NCBI GenBank assembly: GCA_041740995.1
Contig: JBGSKY010000160.1
Span: 1 to 59,297 of the forward strand
Source of the DNA: JBGSKY01 sp041740995
GTDB lineage: Bacteria > Planctomycetota > Planctomycetia > Pirellulales > Pirellulaceae
Direction of reading: 5' to 3'
DNA length: 59,297 nucleotides
The notes under the pieces were generated by a model. That model had not been told where the DNA came from, did not search any database, and saw nothing but the letters and a program-made list of their open reading frames with translations. Below, piece after piece: positions 15,928 to 23,535 of the stretch. How positions within the stretch are numbered: position 1 is the first letter of the stretch; each line of letters starts with the position of its first letter. Position numbers and translations under genes: made by a program.

Positions 15928-16325
15928 CCGCCGCCATCGCTCTACGCACCAAGCTAACTGAACTGCTTGACAATTTCGCCGTCTTTCATCAGCACTTGCC
16001 CGCATCGCCGCCGCCGGAGTTCGCTTGGTTCATCATGTCCGATGCGGAGTCGGAGGAAACTTTCGACGATGACGACGAACCCGATAGATTTTACTTTGAC
16101 CTGGAGCTCTACGGCCAAACACTCGATCGACTCGACGTGCTAGAAGTCATGCTCAAACCGCTACGCAACGCCAGCGGAATGATCGGCGACGCTCACGTCC
16201 AATTGATCGAGCTAACCGGCCAGCGTGAAGATTACACGCCACAAGCCAACGCGGAATCGTTGCCACCGTTTTACCAGATATGGCGAATCGTCATTCATGG
16301 ATTCGACGCCAACCCTCTAACATAG
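15924..16325 (+). CDS. tail terminator-like protein
   Basis: A 133-residue protein with an acidic middle (SDAESEETFDDDDEPD) and the pattern RFYFDLELYGQTLDRLDVLEVMLKPLRNASG, consistent with the tail-terminator/DUF3168-like family that caps the tail at its head end. Position between the gp10-like gene and the tail tube supports this. The family assignment rests more on gene order than on a strong motif. Confidence 0.6.
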   Translation: MTAAIALRTKLTELLDNFAVFHQHLPASPPPEFAWFIMSDAESEETFDDDDEPDRFYFDLELYGQTLDRLDVLEVMLKPLRNASGMIGDAHVQLIELTGQREDYTPQANAESLPPFYQIWRIVIHGFDANPLT

Positions 16326-16337
16326 CGATGAACCGAA

Positions 16338-16781
16338 GTGCCAACTGCACCAGCTAAAAAACAAATCGGCAAGGGAACTAAAGTGCTGATCGATACCGTC
16401 GAAGTCGGACGAATCGAGAATGCTCAATTACCCGAAACCGAATACGCGTTAGTCGAAGGCGACGAACTGATCCCGCTCGACGCCGCTGGCAATCCAGTTG
16501 AAACCGAGATCCCCGAATTAGGCGACTTGCTGCCCAAGGATTGGGAATTTACGCAGTACTACGACCCGCTCCACGCGTCCGCCACTTCGCTTGATACGAA
16601 GATGGCAGCCAAGGCCGAGGTCACCGTCGCGATTGTCACCGGCCACGCTGCGGCAGTGAAATTCAGTGGCAAGGGTTTGATCTACAAAATGAGCGTCCCA
16701 CAAATCACCAAAACCGGCTTCTACAAACGCGTCGTTACGATCCGCCAAACCACCCCGCTCGTCATCGCCGCCAACGCTTAG
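16338..16781 (+). CDS. major tail (tube) protein
   Basis: A 147-residue protein starting at GTG 16338. The sequence reads as beta-strands (GKGTKVLIDTVEVGRIENAQLPETEYALVEGD, then EVTVAIVTGHAAAVKFSGKGLIYKM) and ends with a strand-rich TPLVIAANA. Its place between the terminator-like gene and the tail-assembly chaperone is where siphovirus tube genes lie, and the length fits. The call relies on position plus the beta-rich pattern. Confidence 0.65.
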   Translation: MPTAPAKKQIGKGTKVLIDTVEVGRIENAQLPETEYALVEGDELIPLDAAGNPVETEIPELGDLLPKDWEFTQYYDPLHASATSLDTKMAAKAEVTVAIVTGHAAAVKFSGKGLIYKMSVPQITKTGFYKRVVTIRQTTPLVIAANA

Positions 16782-16787
16782 CCGCGG

Positions 16788-16806
16788 CATAGGCTTCCAG
16801 CCTGTG
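16788..16806. repeat. planctomycete-type hairpin repeat after the tail gene
   Basis: CATAGGCT (16788-16795), loop TCC, AGCCTGTG (16799-16806) forms a stem-loop, embedded in GGCATAGGCTTCCAGCCTGTG. From memory this wording resembles a dispersed intergenic element of planctomycete genomes; not verified here. It follows directly on the tail-tube stop and precedes CTCAACTCTCAACT. Confidence 0.55.
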
Positions 16807-16813
16807 TTCTCAA

Positions 16814-16827
16814 CTCAACTCTCAACT
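16814..16827 (+). repeat. CTCAACTCTCAACT leader repeat, copy 1
   Basis: The 14-mer CTCAACTCTCAACT ends eight bases before the start codon of the tail-assembly chaperone gene. An identical copy lies at 17469-17482, 22 bases before the tape-measure start. Neither leader has a Shine-Dalgarno sequence. Confidence 0.6.
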
Positions 16828-16834
16828 TAACCCC

Positions 16835-17170
16835 ATGTCTCTCTTCGCCACCCTTCAAGCCGCCCTGCCAACCAAACGCGAAGTCCATCCAGACGGTTGG
16901 CCAGAATCCGTTTGGGTCCATCGACTGAGCCTTCCCGACTTGATCGCATTGGGCTCGATCCAGCCCGTTGACGAGGAAGCTGACAACACACCCTGGTTAA
17001 TGGAATTGCTTGCACGCTGCGTCGGCGACACCGACGGGCCTGGCGAATTCGCAACGGCCGAGGCGAAAGCTTGGTTGGCGGTGCAATCGAAAGCCCTGAC
17101 CGAACTGGCAAACGCTGCGTTACAGATCAACGAACTGACCGGATCGGCGATCGACCGAAAAAAAGGTTAG
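16835..17170 (+). CDS. tail-assembly chaperone, short form (G)
   Basis: The 111-residue protein reads without frameshift to TAG 17168-17170. It is an alpha-helical, mostly acidic protein (SVWVHRLSLPDLIALGSIQPVDEEADNTPWLMELLARCVGD) as expected of the short tail-assembly chaperone that coats the tape measure. Codons 108-110 (CGA AAA AAA) sit on a slippery run, so a fraction of ribosomes should shift by -1 and make a longer form of about 219 residues with the frame that continues to 17493. Confidence 0.75.
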   Translation: MSLFATLQAALPTKREVHPDGWPESVWVHRLSLPDLIALGSIQPVDEEADNTPWLMELLARCVGDTDGPGEFATAEAKAWLAVQSKALTELANAALQINELTGSAIDRKKG

Positions 17171-17188
17171 CCCGCCCAGCCTGGCGGG
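17158..17188 (+). promoter_or_regulatory. programmed -1 ribosomal frameshift signal
   Basis: The slippery heptamer A AAA AAA (17158-17164, followed by G) is aligned with the short-form frame. After a 6-base spacer (GGTTAG) comes a GC-only hairpin: CCCGCC (17171-17176), loop CAGCCT, GGCGGG (17183-17188), extendable by a G-T pair. The short form would stop at TAG 17168. After slipping, the next codon read is AGG 17164-17166 and translation runs to 17493. Confidence 0.85.
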
Positions 17189-17493
17189 TCTTAATGCACC
17201 TCTGCTTACGTTGGGGAATTACTCACCCACGCCATCTCATTCCAAATCTCTCAGTCGATGACTATCTCGACTGGCTGGCTTACTGGGAAATTGACCCGCC
17301 CGATGCCCAGCGTGACGACCTGCGCGCGTATGCGGCCGCGATAGTTTCAACAGGCGGATCGGCGCGGCTAGAACCTGTCTATCCGTTCGTCGAAAACGAG
17401 GAAGACAACGAACCTCCCCCCGAAGAAATCGTCGCCATCGTCGCTGCACAACGAGCCCAGACGGCTTACTCAACTCTCAACTCAAAACCCTAA
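17164..17493 (+). CDS. tail-assembly chaperone, frameshift extension (T)
   Basis: This frame supplies the C-terminal 109 residues of the long chaperone (RLARPAWRVLMHLCLRWGITH onward). It contains PNLSVDDYLDWLAYWEIDPPDAQRDDLRAYAAAIV, typical of the gpT-like part that recruits tail-tube subunits, and an acidic ENEEDNEPPPEEI end. An independent start is unlikely: the first ATG in the frame overlaps the short form and lacks a ribosome-binding site. Its last codons are formed by the CTCAACTCTCAACT repeat. Confidence 0.8.
   Translation, partial: RLARPAWRVLMHLCLRWGITHPRHLIPNLSVDDYLDWLAYWEIDPPDAQRDDLRAYAAAIVSTGGSARLEPVYPFVENEEDNEPPPEEIVAIVAAQRAQTAYSTLNSKP
17469..17482 (+). repeat. CTCAACTCTCAACT leader repeat, copy 2
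   Basis: This exact copy of the 14-mer at 16814-16827 covers the end of the frameshift extension and the leader of the tape-measure gene. Together the copies bracket the chaperone gene. Confidence 0.6.
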
Positions 17494-17504
17494 ATCAAAT
17501 TCCA

Positions 17505-19430
17505 ATGCCAGCCGTCGAACCAATCAACCTCCGCGTCACTGCCTCCGCCGCTGGTCTGAAATCGGAACTCGGCAACGCGCAAGCATACGTTCGCACCTTC
17601 GCCCAACAGATCGAGGGCCAGAACCGCCAAGTCGCCGCTGCCGTTGCCAAGATCGGCGGCGCTTTGCGTGGTCTGACGACCCTGCCCGCTTTGGTCGCCG
17701 GGGGCAGCGTCGGTTTTGCATTCAAGCTGGCCGCCGATGCTGAACAGGCGCAGGTCGCGTTCGAAGTCTTAACCGGATCGGCAGAGAAAGCCAAATCGGT
17801 CATCGCGGAACTCACCGACTTCGCCGCAAAAACGCCCTTCCAGTTGCCCGAGATTCGCGACGCAGGCCGCTTGCTTCTTGCTTTCGGTTTCAGTGCCGAG
17901 GAGCTCGGCCAGCAACTAACCGTCATGGGCAACCTAGCCGCCGGAACTAACCAACCGATCGGAGAACTTGCAGAGCTGATCGGCAAGGCTCGCGTCCAAA
18001 ATACGATCTTCAGCGAGGACATCAACCAACTGACCGGGCGCGGAATCAACGTCCTGGACGGCTTGTCGAAACAGTTCGGCGTAACAACCAGTGAGGTCAA
18101 AAAGTTAGCCAGTCAGGGAAAAATCGGCTTCGAAGATTTGAACGCGGTTTTGCAGAAACTTGCTGGCGAAGGCGGACAGTTTGGGGGCCTGATGGAAAAA
18201 CAATCACGGACCGCAGCCGGAGCGTTCTCGACGCTGATCGACAACGTCAAAGGCTTGGCTACCGATATGACCAAAGTCTTTCAACCGGCGCTCAAATCAA
18301 GCCTTGCAAGCCTGACCAGCACAGTCGAATCGTTGCGTGGCATGAAAGTCGAAGTGGTCGAATCGCGAGCCAAGCTGGCTGCTTTGGTCGGCGGCTTCGT
18401 CGCGTCGCTGGTTATCATCCCCCGCGTCATCGCCGCCATCAACGGAATCATCATTGCGGTTCGCAGCTTCACAACCGCCTCGATCATCGCACAAGCGGTC
18501 AGCGGGCCGAAAGGTTGGCTAACTCTAGCCGCCAGCGTCAGCGTGGCACTCTTCGCGGTCAACCAGCTAGATCAGGCGTTCGGTAATTACCGCAACCAAG
18601 TGTTCAAAGTCGCTGGAGCGCATAAAGAAGTCGAGGTGAGAGTCGCGGCAACAACGCGGGCGACTCGCGATTTCATCGCCACGTTGAACGGCGGCAAAGA
18701 TACCGACCTAGCAACGCAATCACTTGAGAAGCTAAACACCCAACTAAGCGAATCCAAAACGCGACTCGACGCAGCGACGAGCGCCGCCGCCGCGATGTAT
18801 CTTGAACTTGCGAGGAACGGTGCAGGCGGCCTGGTTGATGGCGAGATCGAACAGACGAAGCAAGGAATCGAGGAACTTGAGGCGCAGGTCAGCGCTCTCA
18901 ATAACGTGATTAGCGACCTGCAAGGTCCAGGGAAACTCTACGAAGGGTTCGGCACACTAACCGGATCGATCTTTTACGGTGAAAACTTCAAAAAACGATT
19001 AGAAACATTCCGCGCCGAACAAGCGGAATTTCAATCAATCCTGAAAGAGCAGCAGGACAAACTTAAATCGTTATACGACAAGCAATCCGAACCGATCACG
19101 CAAGAGACGCTCAAGGGTTTTAAGTCGGCGACGGCCGATGCTAAAGCACTCTCAGAGCAAATCCAAAAACTTAGCGAAGCGGTCGAGGAGAACAAACGCA
19201 AGTTCGAAGAACAAGCCGAGGCGATTCGCAAAGCCGGAAATTCTGCTGCACCGGCCCAGTTGCGAAATACCAATCAAGTTAGCCGTCGCGATTCGACCAA
19301 CGCCGATCGAGCACTTGAACGGGCAAGTCGTGAACAAGTGGCTCTAAGCCAAGATCAGGTCCGTTTGCTGCGAGAGATCAAATCCGAGTTGCGAATCAGC
19401 AACAATGCACCTCCTATCAACATCGTCTGA
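17505..19430 (+). CDS. tape measure protein
   Basis: A 641-residue protein with the usual tape-measure plan. The N-terminal helical region contains AFKLAADAEQAQVAFEVLTGSAEKAKSVIAELTDFAAKTPFQLPE, the family's signature, followed by GRGINVLDGLSKQFGVTTSEVKKLASQGKIGFEDLNAVLQKL. Hydrophobic segments lie at about 300-365 (ALVGGFVASLVIIPRVIAAINGIIIAV in part), and the C-terminus is long and coiled-coil. By the usual 1.5 angstrom per residue rule, the tail would be roughly 95 nm. The start has no Shine-Dalgarno. Confidence 0.9.
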   Translation: MPAVEPINLRVTASAAGLKSELGNAQAYVRTFAQQIEGQNRQVAAAVAKIGGALRGLTTLPALVAGGSVGFAFKLAADAEQAQVAFEVLTGSAEKAKSVIAELTDFAAKTPFQLPEIRDAGRLLLAFGFSAEELGQQLTVMGNLAAGTNQPIGELAELIGKARVQNTIFSEDINQLTGRGINVLDGLSKQFGVTTSEVKKLASQGKIGFEDLNAVLQKLAGEGGQFGGLMEKQSRTAAGAFSTLIDNVKGLATDMTKVFQPALKSSLASLTSTVESLRGMKVEVVESRAKLAALVGGFVASLVIIPRVIAAINGIIIAVRSFTTASIIAQAVSGPKGWLTLAASVSVALFAVNQLDQAFGNYRNQVFKVAGAHKEVEVRVAATTRATRDFIATLNGGKDTDLATQSLEKLNTQLSESKTRLDAATSAAAAMYLELARNGAGGLVDGEIEQTKQGIEELEAQVSALNNVISDLQGPGKLYEGFGTLTGSIFYGENFKKRLETFRAEQAEFQSILKEQQDKLKSLYDKQSEPITQETLKGFKSATADAKALSEQIQKLSEAVEENKRKFEEQAEAIRKAGNSAAPAQLRNTNQVSRRDSTNADRALERASREQVALSQDQVRLLREIKSELRISNNAPPINIV

Positions 19431-19433
19431 CCC

Positions 19434-20504
19434 ATGCCAATTACCGCGACAATCTTAAAGGTCCGACCAATTCGCGAGGGCGGCGCTTACGGCGAAAAAG
19501 GCCCCGAGGTCGCCTTCGCGTGGTACGTTACCTTCAGCGAAATCATTGACCAGGGAACAGCGCTCTATCTGTGCGCCAATGATAGCTTGGGGCGATTTCC
19601 ACTTCCAAACCTCGTCGGCTACGGCGCATCCGTCTGTACATCATTGCGAGCTGAACCAGTCCGCGAGAATCGCCGAATATGGCGAATCGTCGCCGACTTT
19701 CGGACGCCGGATAACAACGGAAACACGCCCCAACCACCGAATTCGAACACTAATCCAATACCGATCGGCGAACTGTTAGCCCCGGAACTGATCGGCAACG
19801 ACGACTGGATTCCAACACTATCCCGCTACCCAAGGCAAGTTAGCTATGCGGCGCAAAAGGCGTTCTATCTCGGCGGCTATAGCGACTATGCCGACGCGGA
19901 ACTGATCCTCCCAGCGAACAAAGATTCGGATGGCCGCGTGCCTTTGGTGACATCGGCCGGCCAAAGACTAGCCGGCGCACCCGATTTTGTCTTCCATCAA
20001 GCCGAGTGGCTCGTCCGATACTACGTCCAGTACCCGGACGAAACCGTGTTCGATTATGAAGGTACAACCAACGACGCGCAGCTTTCTTTTTCGTTGCGTG
20101 GCTTGGACGGTACATTCGCGAAGAATTCCGCTCGGCTGGAAGGCGTGACAGTCACCGAAGTCTCGCGCGGTGCAACTTCGCGATGGGAAATCTCGATGTC
20201 GATCCTGCACGATCGCCGAACTCTGGTCTATGAAATCGCCGACCGTGGGACGATGCGTCGCGCCAAAGCGGGGATCGACAACGATCAATTCGGGGCACCA
20301 ATCGTTAGTGCTGTTGCTTCGATTCACATGCAACCAATCAAAGACCCCGAGGGCCGCGTGATGACGGACCCAGTCGATCTAAACGGAAACGGCCAGCCCA
20401 GCGCAAACGGTTACAAAACCTTTTTCGGTCGATGGCGCAACGAGGAGGAACGCAATTGGTCTCTCATGCCCTACTTCTCGAATTTGATTGTTGCTACCCC
20501 TTAA
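19434..20504 (+). CDS. distal tail-associated protein, unknown family
   Basis: The 356-residue protein starts three bases after the tape-measure stop and is likely co-translated. It reads as mixed beta structure with YVQYPDETVFDYEGTTNDAQLSFSLRGLDGTF and SRWEISMSILHDRRTLVYEIADRGT, and ends NWSLMPYFSNLIVATP. Its position suggests a distal-tail or tail-tip component. I recognise no family, and nothing in it shows an enzyme motif. Confidence 0.5.
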   Translation: MPITATILKVRPIREGGAYGEKGPEVAFAWYVTFSEIIDQGTALYLCANDSLGRFPLPNLVGYGASVCTSLRAEPVRENRRIWRIVADFRTPDNNGNTPQPPNSNTNPIPIGELLAPELIGNDDWIPTLSRYPRQVSYAAQKAFYLGGYSDYADAELILPANKDSDGRVPLVTSAGQRLAGAPDFVFHQAEWLVRYYVQYPDETVFDYEGTTNDAQLSFSLRGLDGTFAKNSARLEGVTVTEVSRGATSRWEISMSILHDRRTLVYEIADRGTMRRAKAGIDNDQFGAPIVSAVASIHMQPIKDPEGRVMTDPVDLNGNGQPSANGYKTFFGRWRNEEERNWSLMPYFSNLIVATP

Positions 20505-20523
20505 ATAAATACATTTGTAATTC

Positions 20524-21876
20524 ATGCCTGGCCATCGAATCACGCAACAAACGGCACGAACCATCGCCAACATTCGCCGCGCTCAAGGCCGCCTTGGCAA
20601 TGGTTCTGACGAATCAAATCGCCCTAACGACTGGCCGCATTTGCAACCGGTCAAAATCGTTGACGCGATTACTGCCAGCGATGGCGAAACGCCAGAGACC
20701 GGCGACGGAAAACTGTTACGCTGGAACCCAGCCAGCGAAGAGCTTGAAGAGCTCGGCGACATCCCACTTTTTTCGCTCAGCCGATCAAGCCTGCAAACGG
20801 ATCAAATCCGACTCGCGATACAGGATGCTTTTGGCAATCATTGGGTCGTCGATACTTCGATTAACGCTGGCGTCGATTTCCAGCTCACAGCAAGCTACGC
20901 TGGCGCTGGAGTCGCAACCGCTGCCGTAGTGTTGTTGGACTATTCGGGTCGGCTTGCGCCAACAACGCCAATCCAAGTCGTCGGAAAAATCGACTATGGA
21001 ACGGTCGCCAGTGGTTCAACCGGAATCGCCATTCAACAAGATGATTCGACCTATGCAATCGTCGAAATGAAAGGAAGCTCGAGCGGCGGAGGCAGTGGAT
21101 CAGACGCCGGTATTCTCTTGCTCAGCGGAACCCTGGGTACTCGCGGCGGCAGCGCATCGGACCCGATAACAAAGTTCGCTGCACACGCCAGCGACAACAT
21201 CGCGTACATCAACGCCGCATCGATCGGCGTCGTTTTTCCGTCGCCTGGAACTGCATTCGCAGAGACGGTCAACGAAGCCGCTAATCCGTTCGGTTTGAAC
21301 GGATCAACCGGCGATCATTGCTTGCTAGTAAAACAAAACCTACCAGAGGAATCGACCGATAACCCGTTTGTGTTGCTGGCCGTCTACCCGCTTCAAGCAA
21401 CCATCTTTTTCACGCTCGACGAAGACCGCGACTACAACATCCGTACCACGGAACTCGCGGTTCGCGCCGTCAAGTCCTGGCGACATCCAGGGCAAGGCCC
21501 CGACGTTCTCGATACTTACCAAGTGCACGATCGTTTCAGCGTCGCGGTCAATGCCAAGGCTGGACATTTGGGTTATGCCCAGTGGAACCAGAATACTGGC
21601 GAATGGGTCGTTATCGCTTGCGAACGAAACGCGATGCAATCGCTCTGCACGATCAATGAAGACTTTACCGGAGCCGATAGTCTGGTCGAGGTAACGAACC
21701 TACTCGGTCTCGACGGCGACATCCCAGACGCGGACCAAGGACCGCTCGACGTCAAGAATCTTTTCAAATATTCGGGAAAAGAGAACGCCAAAGGCTTTCT
21801 TCAATACAAGCCAGACGAGTCGAAGTGGATTCTAATGAACGTGCAATGCGAAGACTCTACACCCCCAATCGTCTAA
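20524..21876 (+). CDS. distal tail/fibre protein, unknown family
   Basis: A 450-residue protein with an alpha-helical start (ITQQTARTIANIRRAQGRLG), a Gly/Ser linker (SSSGGGSGSDAG at about 186), and beta-rich repeats around it. Such layouts occur in phage tail-tip and fibre proteins. No known domain is recognised. The start lies 19 bases after the previous stop, again without a clear ribosome-binding site. The stop is followed four bases later by the next start. Confidence 0.5.
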   Translation: MPGHRITQQTARTIANIRRAQGRLGNGSDESNRPNDWPHLQPVKIVDAITASDGETPETGDGKLLRWNPASEELEELGDIPLFSLSRSSLQTDQIRLAIQDAFGNHWVVDTSINAGVDFQLTASYAGAGVATAAVVLLDYSGRLAPTTPIQVVGKIDYGTVASGSTGIAIQQDDSTYAIVEMKGSSSGGGSGSDAGILLLSGTLGTRGGSASDPITKFAAHASDNIAYINAASIGVVFPSPGTAFAETVNEAANPFGLNGSTGDHCLLVKQNLPEESTDNPFVLLAVYPLQATIFFTLDEDRDYNIRTTELAVRAVKSWRHPGQGPDVLDTYQVHDRFSVAVNAKAGHLGYAQWNQNTGEWVVIACERNAMQSLCTINEDFTGADSLVEVTNLLGLDGDIPDADQGPLDVKNLFKYSGKENAKGFLQYKPDESKWILMNVQCEDSTPPIV

Positions 21877-21880
21877 AATC

Positions 21881-22582
21881 ATGAGCGGTTGTAGCTGCTG
21901 TAAACCAGAAACCGACCTCTTCGACGACTTCGACGGCTCGCTCCTGTCCGGTTGCTACTGGCTCCGCTCGTTCACCACAACCAGCGGCTTCGTCGATCGC
22001 TGGCGACACCCAGGAACAAGCGACGAAACGACATCCAGCAAATACACCCCTAAGCCTTTCAAATACACACCGACCAGCCCGACGCTGCGCGAACAGATGT
22101 TTCGCCTCACGAAGGTTTTCCCTGGCGAAGACTACGAACAAATCATCGAAGCCGAACTAGCTGACCTAGACATCACGACAACCGCAACTCAATTTCAAGT
22201 TCGCTTAGTCACAAACCTGGTCCAGGCTAATCTATCGATGGTTGAGGAAAGCTCGGTCAAAAAGTACCAAGTCAGCTTCACCGGATTCGGCCAGAGTTTC
22301 ATTACTGGAACAACGGCATTCACACCAGCTGATGGCATTACGTTATCGCTCGCAATTCACTTCCACGCATCCCCAGCCCAATGGTCCGCGACGGTCAAGA
22401 TCAACGGCTCGGCGGTCACCTTCACGGATCCAGCATTTGTGCCAAGTCAAAAATACAATTTCTCAGGCTACCCAAGTCTCAGCCAAATAACTTCGCTGAA
22501 AAATCTCCACTATTCGTCATGGATCATCGCCCAAGGAACCTGCTCGCTAGATTCCGTGTCACTCCAATCCGCAAAAATTTGA
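21881..22582 (+). CDS. last phage gene: Cys-rich-start beta protein
   Basis: The 233-residue protein opens with a Cys cluster (MSGCSCCKPETDLFDDFDG, CSCC could bind metal). A jelly-roll-like beta protein follows with FDDFDGSLLSGCYW near the start and SWIIAQGTCSLDSVSLQSAKI at the end, a LamG/glycoside-binding flavour. It closes the run of phage genes on the plus strand. A tail-fibre or adhesin function is inferred. No family is firmly recognised. Confidence 0.5.
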   Translation: MSGCSCCKPETDLFDDFDGSLLSGCYWLRSFTTTSGFVDRWRHPGTSDETTSSKYTPKPFKYTPTSPTLREQMFRLTKVFPGEDYEQIIEAELADLDITTTATQFQVRLVTNLVQANLSMVEESSVKKYQVSFTGFGQSFITGTTAFTPADGITLSLAIHFHASPAQWSATVKINGSAVTFTDPAFVPSQKYNFSGYPSLSQITSLKNLHYSSWIIAQGTCSLDSVSLQSAKI

Positions 22583-22657
22583 CCCCCCACCCCAAAACCT
22601 GCGGGTTTTCTCGAAACTAAGCAGTAAAGGTCCAGGCGCTAAAACCGCCTACAAAAG

Positions 22658-22774
22658 ATGGGGGTAGACTTCGACGATGTTGCGGCCTACAGTGCGCAGG
22701 ACAGTGCGCGAAGGTTTCAACCAACGAAATTGCTGCAACCTATGAACCCTTGCGGGGGCACTTATGGTCTTTAG
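22658..22774 (+). CDS. possible 38-residue small protein at the phage end
   Basis: An open frame from ATG 22658 to TAG 22774 encodes 38 residues (MGVDFDDVAAYSAQDSARRF, then QPTKLLQPMNPCGGTYGL). It is followed two bases later by a strong stem-loop terminator. It has no recognisable domain and only ACAAAAG upstream, so it could be chance. Confidence 0.25.
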   Translation: MGVDFDDVAAYSAQDSARRFQPTKLLQPMNPCGGTYGL

Positions 22775-22776
22775 AT

Positions 22777-22800
22777 AGCCTGGATTTCCGGGCTTTTTTC
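22777..22800 (+). terminator. intrinsic terminator closing the phage region
   Basis: AGCCTGG (22777-22783), loop ATTT, CCGGGCT (22788-22794), then six T. The stem is seven pairs with one T-G pair. It fits a transcript end for the phage genes. Base composition becomes more AT-rich right after it. Confidence 0.8.
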
Positions 22801-23535
22801 TTTTTTATAGCTTTCTGCGTATCTCGTATTCGTCCATATTTGATGTTGGTTACAGTGCTTGTACGCCAATTGCACTGCGATTTTCTCGCATTCTGCTATT
22901 TCTTGTTTGATTGCAACGCACCGCGTGCTTCTTCTGCATTCCTCCGTTTGCTAATCCATGCTTTTATTGCCCGAGTTGGAAATCTTGTCTTGAAATTTAT
23001 AACGCAACTTGGTTTGAGATTTACGTTCATCTCCAGCCGTGTTTGACGTGGACCTAGAATATTGCTGCTTTGAGCTGCTGATGGTATGTGATTTCGAGGA
23101 ATCTCAGTAGCCATCGACTTGTGAATGTTTGGCTTACACTGCCTTAATTGCCGCACCAAATTCTTGCTCGCAAACGCTTAGTGGCTCCGGGGTGGCGAGT
23201 ATTGAAAATAAGTCAAGACTTGGTTTGATCCCATTAAGCACGATATCTTCTTGGACAGACAGTCGGCAACTAGGCCTATGTGAACAGTCAATTCAGCAAT
23301 AATCATGCAAGAGTAGATCTCGCAGCGATCGCAAATCGGAATTGAATCTACGACAGGACTAAAAAGCGACAAATGATCGTTTTGAGAGCGGCTGTAAATC
23401 AGCTCCGGTTTTGCACTGAATGCGCAGAGATACGATTTCGGCGCAAGACCTCGCCGAGAAGAATTTGCCTCTTCATTGCGTTGGGCGAAAGGTGATAGTC
23501 GTTGACTGACTTGCTAAATGTGAAGCGTCGAACTT
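22801..23535. other. 735-base gene-poor stretch after the phage
   Basis: AT-rich sequence with only short, low-complexity open frames on both strands (for example 22750-23046 plus and 22896-23159 minus). Neither shows a ribosome-binding site or domain. No tRNA gene, inverted repeat or integrase fragment was seen. If the phage is integrated, its right attachment site should lie here or just before, but none can be pointed out. Confidence 0.4.

Noticed and set aside
1..22800. Gene transfer agent or tailocin instead of phage
   Set aside because: Terminase, portal, protease and capsid genes exclude a tailocin; nothing specific to gene transfer agents is seen, though domestication remains possible.
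22750..23159. Two opposite open frames after the phage terminator
   Set aside because: Low-complexity translations, no ribosome-binding sites, no domains, and they overlap each other.
22583..23535. tRNA gene as phage attachment site
   Set aside because: No cloverleaf-like sequence with a T-loop and acceptor stem was found.
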